Of a stretch of 8,471 bases of DNA, positions 1 through 5,949 are shown piece by piece. Both the position numbers and the translations under genes were made by a program. This stretch comes from Kangiella sp. (GTDB lineage Bacteria > Pseudomonadota > Gammaproteobacteria > Enterobacterales > Kangiellaceae). The DNA lies in NCBI GenBank assembly GCA_026195755.1, contig JAPHRL010000262.1, positions 1-8,471 of the forward strand, given 5' to 3'. The notes under the pieces were generated by a model that worked only from the letters and a program-made list of their open reading frames with translations, did no database searches and had not been told where the DNA came from. Every line of letters starts with the position of its first letter. Within the stretch, counting starts at the first letter, position 1.

Positions 1-1246
1 AATCTTCAGCTGGCAAGCCCATTTCTTCAATACGCTTATCGAGCACGTCGAGACGTTCTTCACGTTGCGCACCACCGATGATCTCGCCAATGCCCGGAGC
101 TAAAACATCCATTGCGGCGACTGTTTTGCCATCGTCGTTCAAGCGCATATAGAAGGCTTTAATGTCTTTCGGGTAGTTCATGACCACGGTTGGGCGACCA
201 ACATACTCTTCTGCAATGTAGCGCTCATGCTCTGATTGCAGGTCGATGCCCCATTCGACAGGGTAGTCGAACTTCTTGTCTGCTTTTTTCAGTACTTCGA
301 TTACCTCGGTGTAGCTCATGCGCTCGAAGTTGTTGTTAATGACGTTTTCAAGACGGTTAATGCAGTCTTTGTCGACGCGTTGCTGGAAGAAGGCCATATC
401 ATCAGCACATTCGTCTAGAACGGCTTTGAAGATGTACTTCATCATGGCTTCGGCCAAATCGGCGTTATCCGATAAATTGGCGAATGCGATTTCAGGCTCG
501 ACCATCCAGAACTCAGCTAAGTGACGGCTGGTATTGGAATTTTCAGCACGGAAAGTAGGGCCAAAAGTATAAACCTTGGACATCGCCATACAGTAACTTT
601 CAACGTTAAGCTGACCCGAAACCGTTAGGAAAGATTCTTTGCCGAAAAAGTCCTGACTGTAGTCGATATCGCCTTTGTCAGTTTTTGGCAGATTCGTCAT
701 GTCCAGCGTGCTGACGCGGAACATTTCACCAGCACCTTCGGCATCCGATGCAGTAATAATTGGCGTGTGAATCCAGTAAAAACCTTGCTCATGCATGAAG
801 CGATGGACCGCTTGCGCCAGGCAGTTACGAACACGAGTAACGGCACCGATTAAGTTAGTGCGCGGACGTAAGTGTGCATTATCACGTAAGAATTCAACCG
901 AGTGAGGCTTTGGCTGAATCGGGTAGGTGTCGGGATCATCAACCCAGCCTAATACTTCAACTTCAGTGGCCTGAATTTCGAATGACTGGCCTTTACCTTG
1001 TGACTCTACCAATTTGCCAGTAACGCGTACTGAGCAACCGGCGGTAAGCTTAACCACTTCGGACTCATAATTAGCCACATTATTATCGACTACTGCCTGA
1101 ATGGGATTAAAGCAGCTACCATCGTGGATATTGACGAACGATAGTCCGGCTTTTGAATCACGACGAGTACGTACCCAGCCTTGGACGGTAACTTGCTCAC
1201 CGGCGGCTGGTTTGCCCGCTAGGGCGTCGACAATAGATACTAACAT
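1..1246 (-). CDS. asnS: Asparaginyl-tRNA synthetase, C-terminus cut by window edge
   Basis: Cytoplasmic class IIb aminoacyl-tRNA synthetase that charges tRNA-Asn with asparagine using ATP. I translated 415 residues by hand; the family is about 466 residues long, so roughly the last 50 (including class II motif 3) lie left of position 1. Seen: an N-terminal OB-fold anticodon-binding domain (about 1-105, with VQGWVRTRRDSK at 21-32), then the catalytic domain with TPIIT at 161-165, SGQLNVESY at 210-218, motif 2 around FRAENSNTSRHLAEF (232-246), and GIGEIIGG (385-392) followed by AQREERLD (393-400). E. coli has Ser where this protein has Ala393. The motif 2 and GEIIGG signatures separate it from AspS and LysS. 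The ATG start at 1246 has a GGAG about 10 bases upstream and gives the expected N-terminus. It lies 60 bases downstream of the DUF1289 gene on the same strand and may be co-transcribed with it. Confidence 0.97.
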   Translation of the reverse strand, partial: MLVSIVDALAGKPAAGEQVTVQGWVRTRRDSKAGLSFVNIHDGSCFNPIQAVVDNNVANYESEVVKLTAGCSVRVTGKLVESQGKGQSFEIQATEVEVLGWVDDPDTYPIQPKPHSVEFLRDNAHLRPRTNLIGAVTRVRNCLAQAVHRFMHEQGFYWIHTPIITASDAEGAGEMFRVSTLDMTNLPKTDKGDIDYSQDFFGKESFLTVSGQLNVESYCMAMSKVYTFGPTFRAENSNTSRHLAEFWMVEPEIAFANLSDNADLAEAMMKYIFKAVLDECADDMAFFQQRVDKDCINRLENVINNNFERMSYTEVIEVLKKADKKFDYPVEWGIDLQSEHERYIAEEYVGRPTVVMNYPKDIKAFYMRLNDDGKTVAAMDVLAPGIGEIIGGAQREERLDVLDKRIEEMGLPAED

Positions 1247-1306
1247 GATATTAAGGCTCCGATTTACCTTCTAAATTAGACGTGTGAATTTATATTAATT
1301 TTCAAG

Positions 1307-1498
1307 TTAAAACTTTTGTTTTCCTTCGAGTTTCAGGCGAAGGTTGACCGCTTTTTTCTGGTCATCAGTAAAGGTATGCCAGTTAAGGACTTCGTCAAAG
1401 GTACGGCCACAACCGCGACACACTTCATCGCCCAGAACGGTACTACAGACGCCAATGCATGGCGAAGCAGTAGGGCTTCTTTGACCTTTGCTTGACAT
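1307..1498 (-). CDS. DUF1289 small cysteine-rich protein
   Basis: A 63-residue protein matching the DUF1289 family (short proteobacterial proteins of unknown role). Seen: SPCIGVC, then VCRGCGRT, giving four cysteines at 14, 18, 27 and 30 (C-x3-C-x8-C-x2-C), followed by the typical FDEVLNWHTFTDDQKKAV segment (34-51). The cysteine spacing suggests metal binding, probably zinc or an Fe-S cluster; this is inference. The start is chosen at the ATG at 1498 because an AGGAGA lies just upstream. A GTG at 1525 would add nine residues but has no visible ribosome binding site and would place the SD inside the gene. It is the first gene of a minus-strand pair with asnS; I see no convincing terminator in the 60-base gap. 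Confidence 0.88.
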   Translation of the reverse strand: MSSKGQRSPTASPCIGVCSTVLGDEVCRGCGRTFDEVLNWHTFTDDQKKAVNLRLKLEGKQKF

Positions 1499-1628
1499 GG
1501 ACACGATCTCTCCTGCAAAACTCACGAAAAAACAAACGCAGTATGTTACCGTGAGAAGCTCTCATTGGCTAGTGATAATCGTAATCCATAAACACTGGAT
1601 AGGTTCATATTCAGTTACCATCTAAGGC

Positions 1629-1657
1629 TTGTAATTATTGGGGCTGTCAGCTATCTT
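1629..1657 (+). promoter_or_regulatory. Possible sigma-70 promoter for msrC and the VOC gene
   Basis: TTGTAA (1629-1634) and TATCTT (1652-1657) are separated by 17 bases and end 29 bases before the msrC start. Each hexamer matches consensus at 4 of 6 positions, so this is a weak candidate. The stretch 1499-1686 separates the divergent DUF1289 and msrC genes and must hold promoters for both directions. I could not find a comparable candidate on the minus strand. Confidence 0.3.
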
Positions 1658-1686
1658 GCCGCTATTGTAAATTTGCTGAAAATACC

Positions 1687-2199
1687 ATGTTTCAACTAGA
1701 CGAATCACAAATCCAAGAGTACCAGAATGACAAGCCAGAATATTATCGCCAGTTAGCATTACAGCTGGATGCTTTATTGGCAGAAGATAGCAACTGGATT
1801 ACCAATATGTCACAAATGTCAGCTTTTATCTTCCAGATGCTGCCTGATTTGAACTGGTCCGGGTTTTATCTGGTCAATCCTGAGAAAGCCGACAGCCTGA
1901 TTCTTGGGCCATATCAGGGCAAAGTGGCCTGTGTGCATATTCCGTTTGGGCGTGGTGTCTGTGGCGCGGCGGCAGCTACTCTGGAAACTCAGTTGGTAGA
2001 AGACGTCCATCAGTTTGAGGGCCATATTGCCTGTGATGCCGCCTCGCAAAGCGAAGTCGTGATTCCAGTAGTGATTAATGGTGATTTAAAAGGGGTGCTG
2101 GACATTGATAGTCCGATCACGAATCGGTTTGATCAGCAGGATGCGGATGGTTTAACCCTGCTTTTAAATACCTTCATCAAGCAAACACAATTTTCATAG
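1687..2199 (+). CDS. msrC: Free methionine-(R)-sulfoxide reductase (GAF domain)
   Basis: Cytoplasmic enzyme of 170 residues that reduces free L-methionine-(R)-sulfoxide to methionine, a repair step after oxidative stress, with thioredoxin-type reductants. Almost the whole protein is one GAF domain. Seen: NWSGFYL (56-62), LGPYQGKVAC (73-82), GRGVCG (88-93), HIACDAASQSE (113-123) and GVLDIDSP (136-143). The three family cysteines are Cys82, Cys92 and Cys116; their spacing (10 and 24) equals that of Cys84, Cys94 and Cys118 in E. coli MsrC/YebR. Glu123 and Asp141 fit the known substrate-binding acidic residues. Length is normal for the family. The ATG at 1687 has only a poor SD-like sequence (CTGAAAA). 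The VOC gene begins 11 bases after its stop, so the two probably share a transcript. Confidence 0.95.
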   Translation: MFQLDESQIQEYQNDKPEYYRQLALQLDALLAEDSNWITNMSQMSAFIFQMLPDLNWSGFYLVNPEKADSLILGPYQGKVACVHIPFGRGVCGAAAATLETQLVEDVHQFEGHIACDAASQSEVVIPVVINGDLKGVLDIDSPITNRFDQQDADGLTLLLNTFIKQTQFS

Positions 2200-2210
2200 C
2201 AGGCCCACTA

Positions 2211-2636
2211 ATGAGTATTCGTCCTTTTCACTTAGCTATTCCAGTGCATGATTTAGAGCAGGCCAGACAATTTTACGGTGAGGTCTTAGGCTTCGCCGAA
2301 GGCCGCTCCAGTGATCATTGGATTGACTATGACTGCTATGGGCATCAGCTGGTGGTGCATCTTGATGAAGCCATGAGTGTTGATCATGATAAAGCGAATA
2401 ACCAGGTTGATGGTCATGCCGTGCCAGTACCACATTTTGGTGTTGTGTTGGATATGGCGACCTGGCAAGATTTAGCCGAACGATTAAAAGAGCAGGGCAC
2501 CCAGTTTGCTATAGAACCCTATATTCGTTTTAAAGGCCAGCCCGGCGAGCAAGCGACCATGTTCTTTTATGATCCATCTGGCAATGCGCTTGAATTCAAG
2601 GCGTTTAATGATTTAAGCCAGTTATTTGCTAAATAG
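2211..2636 (+). CDS. VOC (glyoxalase/dioxygenase-fold) family protein
   Basis: A 141-residue protein of the vicinal oxygen chelate superfamily: two beta-alpha-beta-beta-beta repeats that hold a divalent metal. Seen: PFHLAIPVHDLEQARQFY (5-22) opens repeat one and PHFGVVLDM (74-82) opens repeat two. The near C-terminal motif FFYDPSGNALEFKAF (118-132) is classic. Likely metal ligands are His7, His50, His75 and Glu128, the usual one-per-strand pattern. GRSSDHWIDYDCYGHQLVVH (31-50) and IRFKGQPGEQATM (105-117) belong to a well conserved but functionally unassigned bacterial subgroup. The substrate cannot be read from sequence; dioxygenase, lyase or glyoxalase activity are all possible. GCAGG lies about 8 bases before the ATG. 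It follows msrC by 11 bases and ends 4 bases from the convergent unknown gene. Confidence 0.9.
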   Translation: MSIRPFHLAIPVHDLEQARQFYGEVLGFAEGRSSDHWIDYDCYGHQLVVHLDEAMSVDHDKANNQVDGHAVPVPHFGVVLDMATWQDLAERLKEQGTQFAIEPYIRFKGQPGEQATMFFYDPSGNALEFKAFNDLSQLFAK

Positions 2637-2640
2637 ATCT

Positions 2641-3171
2641 CTACGCCTCAACTGCTGTTTCTATATTGCAGTTGAGAGAGCCAGTCGAGAACGCTTGATT
2701 CAGCATTTCTTCTAATTCGATTAAGTGGGTTAACCCTCTTTCTTTGGCTTTAATGTGGGGACTACTTATGGACAACTTCACCCCAAACTTTAAGCTAGAC
2801 TCAAATACCCAACCGTAGCCGTCAGGACGAATTTCATTGTTAGCGCTTAGCTCAATCTCATTGAGTATTTCATCCACTTTATTTAATAAACACTTGTAGT
2901 CAACATCGGAAACGGGATGTTTGCCCCCATATATCTCCTTAGGGACTTCCTTGTATAGTTCTTGAATATTAGGGTATTGGTATTTCAGTAAATAAAAGTC
3001 ATCACGAAACTCATCATTGAGTTGGTAAACAGTCACAGTTTCAAAGCTAGGGGCAATAATCAGACGAAACTTATAATGGTCTGGGAAATGAATATCGCTA
3101 CTTTCTATAGACTGCACAGAGCTAGAGACTATAGTCAGCACGATACCAATTAATCCCAGTAGTTTTTTCAT
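2641..3171 (-). CDS. Hypothetical secreted protein downstream of kynA
   Basis: I do not recognise this 176-residue protein. Seen: a clear signal peptide with a basic tip (MKK), a hydrophobic core (about 4-15, LLGLIGIVLTIV) and a probable cleavage site near SVQS-IES at about residue 21. There is no lipobox cysteine, so it is probably periplasmic or exported rather than a lipoprotein. The mature part is mixed polar and charged, with no further membrane segment. It has two cysteines (94 and 168) that could form a disulfide, an acidic helical stretch (about 89-110, LLNKVDEILNEIELS) and a second one (about 148-160, LTHLIELEEMLNQA). The ATG lies 8 bases after the kynA stop, and the SD-like AAGG overlaps that TAA stop, so translation is probably coupled to kynA. 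This makes it a real gene despite its unknown function. Base composition looks more AT-rich than its neighbours. Confidence 0.75.
   Translation of the reverse strand: MKKLLGLIGIVLTIVSSSVQSIESSDIHFPDHYKFRLIIAPSFETVTVYQLNDEFRDDFYLLKYQYPNIQELYKEVPKEIYGGKHPVSDVDYKCLLNKVDEILNEIELSANNEIRPDGYGWVFESSLKFGVKLSISSPHIKAKERGLTHLIELEEMLNQAFSTGSLNCNIETAVEA
2647..2676. repeat. 9-bp perfect inverted repeat at convergent gene ends
   Basis: CTCAACTGC (2647-2655) and GCAGTTGAG (2668-2676) flank a 12-base loop. The element lies inside the last codons of the minus-strand unknown gene and just past the VOC stop. Neither side has a T-run, so it is not a canonical intrinsic terminator. It could still stabilise 3' ends or aid termination for two genes whose stop codons are only 4 bases apart. 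Confidence 0.5.
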
Positions 3172-3179
3172 CTTCAGCC

Positions 3180-4259
3180 TTAAAAATTCATCGCCTTAAT
3201 CACTTCGTCCGGTAGTTTAGGCAGTGCCGAGCGTGGAATCAGGAATGTGGTCAGGTTAAATAAGTCACGGAAGAAGCGGTTGTTTTGAGTGGTTTGCTTT
3301 AAATAGTCATGGCCAGCCGAGCCACCAGTACCTATCTTCGAACCAATCATGCGCAACACCATAGTAGTGTGGCGGTAGCGCCAAGTTGTAAACTTCTCAT
3401 CAATTTCCACAAGGCTTTGCAATAACCTGAAGGGACCATTCAGCATGGGTTGTTCGCGGTAAAGATTAATAAATAGCGCGCTGAGCGTCGCTTCCTGGCT
3501 CATGCGGAATCGGCCCTGAGTTTTCAGCTCGTCGTATTTTTCTTTATCGAATAACGCATCAAAAGTGGCGTGGGTATTTTCCAGATCATTCAGCTGGAAG
3601 GTCTTTTCCGCATCGCTGAGATAATCCGCTTCTTTAAGCACTTTTCCGTCGTGAGCGAGCATGGTTTCGACGGCATCTTTGAAAATATTCCAGAACTTAA
3701 AGTCACCAAACTCAAGAAACGGCATACGCTCCAGCCATTTTTCAACTGCATCAAATAGTGATGGTTTTTCTTCCAGTTCCATCAGGTAGTTGCGATCTTT
3801 CTCGTTAAGGCGACTATAGAAGGATTTCTTGTCGAAATTAATGCGGTATTCTGATTTTAAACCCAACAGAATCTCAATCTCTTTAAATTGAATGCTCTGA
3901 AAACCTGATGCTGGAATGAGGTAGTCTCTGAAGTCCAGAAAGTCGAGCGGCGTCATGGTTTCCAGAATGTCGATTTGATCGACGAGTACATCCTGAATTC
4001 GGTGGATACGCTCCAGTCGCAAGTTGACGGTGCTGATGTTGCTTTCGTCGACATGACTTTGCGAGAGTACTGGGAGAATAGAGTGAATTTCATGCAGAAC
4101 CTGTTTGAACCACAGTTCGTAAGCCTGATGCACAATGATAAACAGTGTTTCATCATGGGCTTCAGCGCCATACTTGGTGCTTTCAGGGTGCTGGGCATCT
4201 AACAGCTTATTAAGCTGAAGATACTCAGGATAGTAACAGGGTTTCGTATTTTTTTGCAT
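3180..4259 (-). CDS. kynA: Tryptophan 2,3-dioxygenase, long form
   Basis: Cytoplasmic heme enzyme that oxidises L-tryptophan to N-formylkynurenine, the first step of the kynurenine pathway. Seen: HDETLFIIVHQAYELWFKQ (35-53) with distal His44; ILETMTPLDFLDFRDYL (98-114) with Arg111 as the likely substrate-carboxylate residue; PASGFQSIQF (116-125); WRYRHTTMV (293-301) with proximal heme ligand His297; and GTGGSAGHDYL (310-320) with Thr311 for the substrate amino group. At 359 residues it is longer than classic proteobacterial enzymes (about 280) and shares with animal TDO the motifs ILETMT, DFRDYL, PASGFQS, EKWLERMP and DLFNLTTFLIPR. The ATG at 4259 is preceded by a weak GGTGGA. The unknown secreted gene follows at 8 bases. 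No kynurenine formamidase or kynureninase gene is in the window. Confidence 0.96.
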   Translation of the reverse strand: MQKNTKPCYYPEYLQLNKLLDAQHPESTKYGAEAHDETLFIIVHQAYELWFKQVLHEIHSILPVLSQSHVDESNISTVNLRLERIHRIQDVLVDQIDILETMTPLDFLDFRDYLIPASGFQSIQFKEIEILLGLKSEYRINFDKKSFYSRLNEKDRNYLMELEEKPSLFDAVEKWLERMPFLEFGDFKFWNIFKDAVETMLAHDGKVLKEADYLSDAEKTFQLNDLENTHATFDALFDKEKYDELKTQGRFRMSQEATLSALFINLYREQPMLNGPFRLLQSLVEIDEKFTTWRYRHTTMVLRMIGSKIGTGGSAGHDYLKQTTQNNRFFRDLFNLTTFLIPRSALPKLPDEVIKAMNF

Positions 4260-4322
4260 GGTCCACCATTTGTATTGTCATTAACTGTTTCGGTATTGTT
4301 TATGGTTATTTTTAACACCTGG

Positions 4323-4346
4323 AATTTAGTATTCAGAAATTTAGTA
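4323..4346. repeat. AATTTAGTA direct repeat upstream of kynA
   Basis: Two exact copies of AATTTAGTA (4323-4331 and 4338-4346) are spaced 15 bases start to start in the 115-base AT-rich region between the gltA terminator and the kynA start. An adjoining imperfect inverted repeat (AGTACTT 4343-4349 with AAGTATT 4354-4360) follows. The position suits a regulator site for kynA, but AT-rich sequence yields such repeats easily. I could not settle on a kynA -35/-10 pair. Confidence 0.4.
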
Positions 4347-4365
4347 CTTAAAAAAGTATTAAGAT

Positions 4366-4396
4366 AAATAAAAAGGAGCACCTCAAGTGCTCCTTT
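4366..4396 (-). terminator. Intrinsic terminator of gltA
   Basis: Perfect 10-bp stem AAAGGAGCAC (4372-4381) / GTGCTCCTTT (4387-4396) with a 5-base loop CTCAA. On the minus strand the GC-rich stem is followed by TTTTTATTTAT, a good U-run. It lies about 85 bases after the gltA stop and would shield kynA from gltA read-through. On the plus strand the trailing run is only TTTAAAT, so it is mainly a minus-strand terminator. Confidence 0.88.
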
Positions 4397-4407
4397 AAAT
4401 TATAGAC

Positions 4408-4444
4408 CTTTGAAAAAAATATTGTCAGCAATAATTTTTCAAAG
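4408..4444 (-). repeat. AT-rich hairpin in the gltA 3' untranslated region
   Basis: CTTTGAAAAA (4408-4417) pairs with TTTTTCAAAG (4435-4444), and inside it TATTG (4420-4424) pairs with CAATA (4429-4433) around a TCAG loop. A small asymmetric bulge (2 against 1 A) separates the two stems. It sits between the gltA stop and the strong terminator, so the gltA transcript would end in two stacked hairpins. It may act in 3'-end protection or as part of a 3'-derived small RNA; that is inference. Confidence 0.6.
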
Positions 4445-4461
4445 TAGGGCGCCTCTCGTGT

Positions 4462-4498
4462 GATCAGCGCTTATTGAGATCAACGCTTATTAAGATCA
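4462..4498 (-). repeat. 16-bp tandem duplication across the gltA stop codon
   Basis: On the minus strand TGATCTTAATAAGCGT (4498-4483) is followed at once by TGATCTCAATAAGCGC (4482-4467) and by a partial third unit TGATC (4466-4462). The gltA stop TGA (4482-4480) is the start of copy two. The copies differ at two positions only. Confidence 0.9.
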
Positions 4499-5769
4499 GT
4501 ATACTCACGCTCAGTCGCGCCGGTGTATAACTGACGAGGGCGACCAATACGACGATCATCTTCACCAATCATTTCGTGCCACTGAGATACCCAGCCCACA
4601 GTACGCGCCAAGGCGAAAATTACCGTGAACATATTAGTCGGGATTCCCATAGCATCAAGAATAACGCCTGAGTAGAAGTCTACGTTCGGGTAGAGTTTCT
4701 TCTCGATGAAGTAAGGATCTTCAAGCGCGATCTTTTCAAGCTCAAGTGCGATTTTGAAGATTGGATCATCGTGCTTGCCCAATAAATCTAAAACTTCGTG
4801 TGCACTTTCACGCATGACTTTAGCGCGAGGGTCAAAGTTTTTATAAACGCGGTGACCAAAACCCATCAAACGGAATGGATCGTTTTTATCTTTCGCGCGT
4901 TCAATAAATTCAGGGATACGACTGACATCGCCAATTTCACGCAGCATATTCAAGCAGGCTTCGTTCGCACCACCGTGCGCAGGGCCCCACAAACAAGCAA
5001 TGCCTGAAGCAATGGCTGCGAATGGGTTAGCACCCGAAGAGCCAGCTAAACGAACGGTCGAAGTTGAAGCATTCTGCTCATGGTCAGCGTGTAGTATAAA
5101 GATTCGATCCATCGCTTTAACCAATACTGGGTCAGGTTTCCAGTCATTAGTAGGCATGCTGAACATCATATTTAGGAAGTTCTCAGCCAGGCTCATATCG
5201 TTATCAGGATATACGAATGGATGGCCTACGCTGTAACGGTAGCACATCGCCGCAATAGTGGGCACTTTAGCAATTAAGCGCAACGCACTGATATCACGGT
5301 GTTGCGTGTTATTGATATCCAATGAATCGTGATAGAAGGCTGACAGTGCGCCAACCACTGAAACCATGATAGCCATCGGGTGCGCATCACGGCGGAAACC
5401 GTTGAAGAAGTTCATCATTTGCTGATGAACCATGGTGTGGTTGTTAATTTTGGCAACGAAGTTTTCGTATTCTTCTTTGCTTGGCAATTCGCCATTTAAT
5501 AGCAGGTAAGCAACTTCTTCAAAATTTGACTGTTCGGCAAGCTGCTCTATCGGGTAGCCACGGTAAAGTAACTGGCCTTTTTCACCATCAATAAAGGTAA
5601 TTTTAGATTCACAGGCGCCGGTTGATACATAACCAGGGTCATATGTGAAGTAGCCAGCTTTGCCTAACGCTCGTACGTCGATAACGTCTTTACCCAAAGT
5701 AGGGGAAAGTACGGTCAAATCCAATTCTTCGCCATTGGGTAAGCTAAGTTTAGCTGTTTGTTGCGACAT
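4480..5769 (-). CDS. gltA: Citrate synthase
   Basis: Cytoplasmic enzyme that condenses acetyl-CoA with oxaloacetate to give citrate, the entry step of the TCA cycle. At 429 residues it matches the Gram-negative, NADH-sensitive hexameric type (E. coli 427). Seen: an N-terminal small beta domain (DVIDVRALGKAGYFTYDPG, 28-46), FNGFRRDAHPM (122-132), HADHEQNAST (227-236), GPAHGGANEA (262-271), MGFGHRVYKNFDPRAK (302-317) and YPNVDFYSG (360-368). Catalytic residues are His265, His306 and Asp364, equivalent to E. coli His264, His305 and Asp362. The ATG at 5769 has a strong AAGGAG 5 bases upstream. It is divergent from sdhCDA, and the 340-base gap probably controls both. The stop lies within a 16-bp tandem repeat, and a strong terminator follows. 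Confidence 0.98.
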   Translation of the reverse strand: MSQQTAKLSLPNGEELDLTVLSPTLGKDVIDVRALGKAGYFTYDPGYVSTGACESKITFIDGEKGQLLYRGYPIEQLAEQSNFEEVAYLLLNGELPSKEEYENFVAKINNHTMVHQQMMNFFNGFRRDAHPMAIMVSVVGALSAFYHDSLDINNTQHRDISALRLIAKVPTIAAMCYRYSVGHPFVYPDNDMSLAENFLNMMFSMPTNDWKPDPVLVKAMDRIFILHADHEQNASTSTVRLAGSSGANPFAAIASGIACLWGPAHGGANEACLNMLREIGDVSRIPEFIERAKDKNDPFRLMGFGHRVYKNFDPRAKVMRESAHEVLDLLGKHDDPIFKIALELEKIALEDPYFIEKKLYPNVDFYSGVILDAMGIPTNMFTVIFALARTVGWVSQWHEMIGEDDRRIGRPRQLYTGATEREYTDLNKR

Positions 5770-5804
5770 AAAGTCTCCTTTGGACTATAAATTGCTTACT
5801 TTTT

Positions 5805-5830
5805 ACTCAAATAATTGAGTCTAATCTCAA
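5805..5830. promoter_or_regulatory. Overlapping inverted repeats upstream of gltA, operator-like
   Basis: ACTCAA-ATAA-TTGAGT (5805-5820) is a perfect 6-4-6 inverted repeat 36 bases before the gltA start. Its right arm also forms a second repeat, TTGAG-TCTAAT-CTCAA (5815-5830). The result is three alternating arms of the same core (CTCAA / TTGAG / CTCAA) with near 10-11 base spacing, as expected for a dimeric regulator binding side by side. I cannot name the regulator. Confidence 0.45.
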
Positions 5831-5846
5831 TCAGGTGGTGCATTCT

Positions 5847-5886
5847 ACAAAATTTTGTCACATTTTACATGAGATATTTTTGTGAC
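5847..5886. repeat. Palindrome and GTCACA/TGTGAC inverted repeat upstream of gltA
   Basis: ACAAAATTTTGT (5847-5858) is a perfect 12-bp palindrome. Overlapping its end, GTCACA (5857-5862) is mirrored by TGTGAC (5881-5886) across 18 bases. The arms carry TGTGA cores but face outward with the wrong spacing for a CRP site. They may be regulatory for gltA, though AT-rich DNA gives such palindromes by chance. Confidence 0.3.
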
Positions 5887-5934
5887 TCTTGATGATGATC
5901 AATAAGATTTTGGCATATATAGAAAATCTATTGG

Positions 5935-5949
5935 GTTAATTAATTGTAA
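5935..5949 (+). promoter_or_regulatory. ArcA-type binding box in the gltA-sdhC region
   Basis: GTTAATTAATTGTAA matches the E. coli ArcA-P box GTTAATTAAATGTTA at 13 of 15 positions. It covers the -35 hexamer of the predicted sdhC promoter, so binding would block RNA polymerase. ArcA repression of sdhC and gltA under low oxygen is well established in E. coli; its presence in this organism is inferred. Confidence 0.6.

Noticed and set aside
236..524. Two plus-strand open frames inside asnS
   Set aside because: They are antisense to the asparaginyl-tRNA synthetase catalytic domain, which is continuous here.
1247..1306. Separate asnS promoter or DUF1289 terminator in the 60-base gap
   Set aside because: A TTGAAA is present but no -10 lies at proper spacing, and the only hairpin (AAAAC/GTTTT) is too weak to call.
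1499..1525. GTG start extending the DUF1289 protein by nine residues
   Set aside because: No ribosome binding site upstream, while the internal ATG at 1498 has AGGAGA at a good distance.
4199..4381. 60-codon open frame on the minus strand upstream of kynA
   Set aside because: It overlaps the kynA start and the gltA terminator, has AT-driven composition (many I, N, T, L) and resembles no known protein.
4798..5236. Plus-strand open frames inside gltA
   Set aside because: They lie antisense to the strongly conserved citrate synthase coding frame and encode nothing recognisable.
5857..5886. CRP site between gltA and sdhC
   Set aside because: The TGTGA cores face outward and are 18 bases apart; a CRP site needs TGTGA-N6-TCACA.
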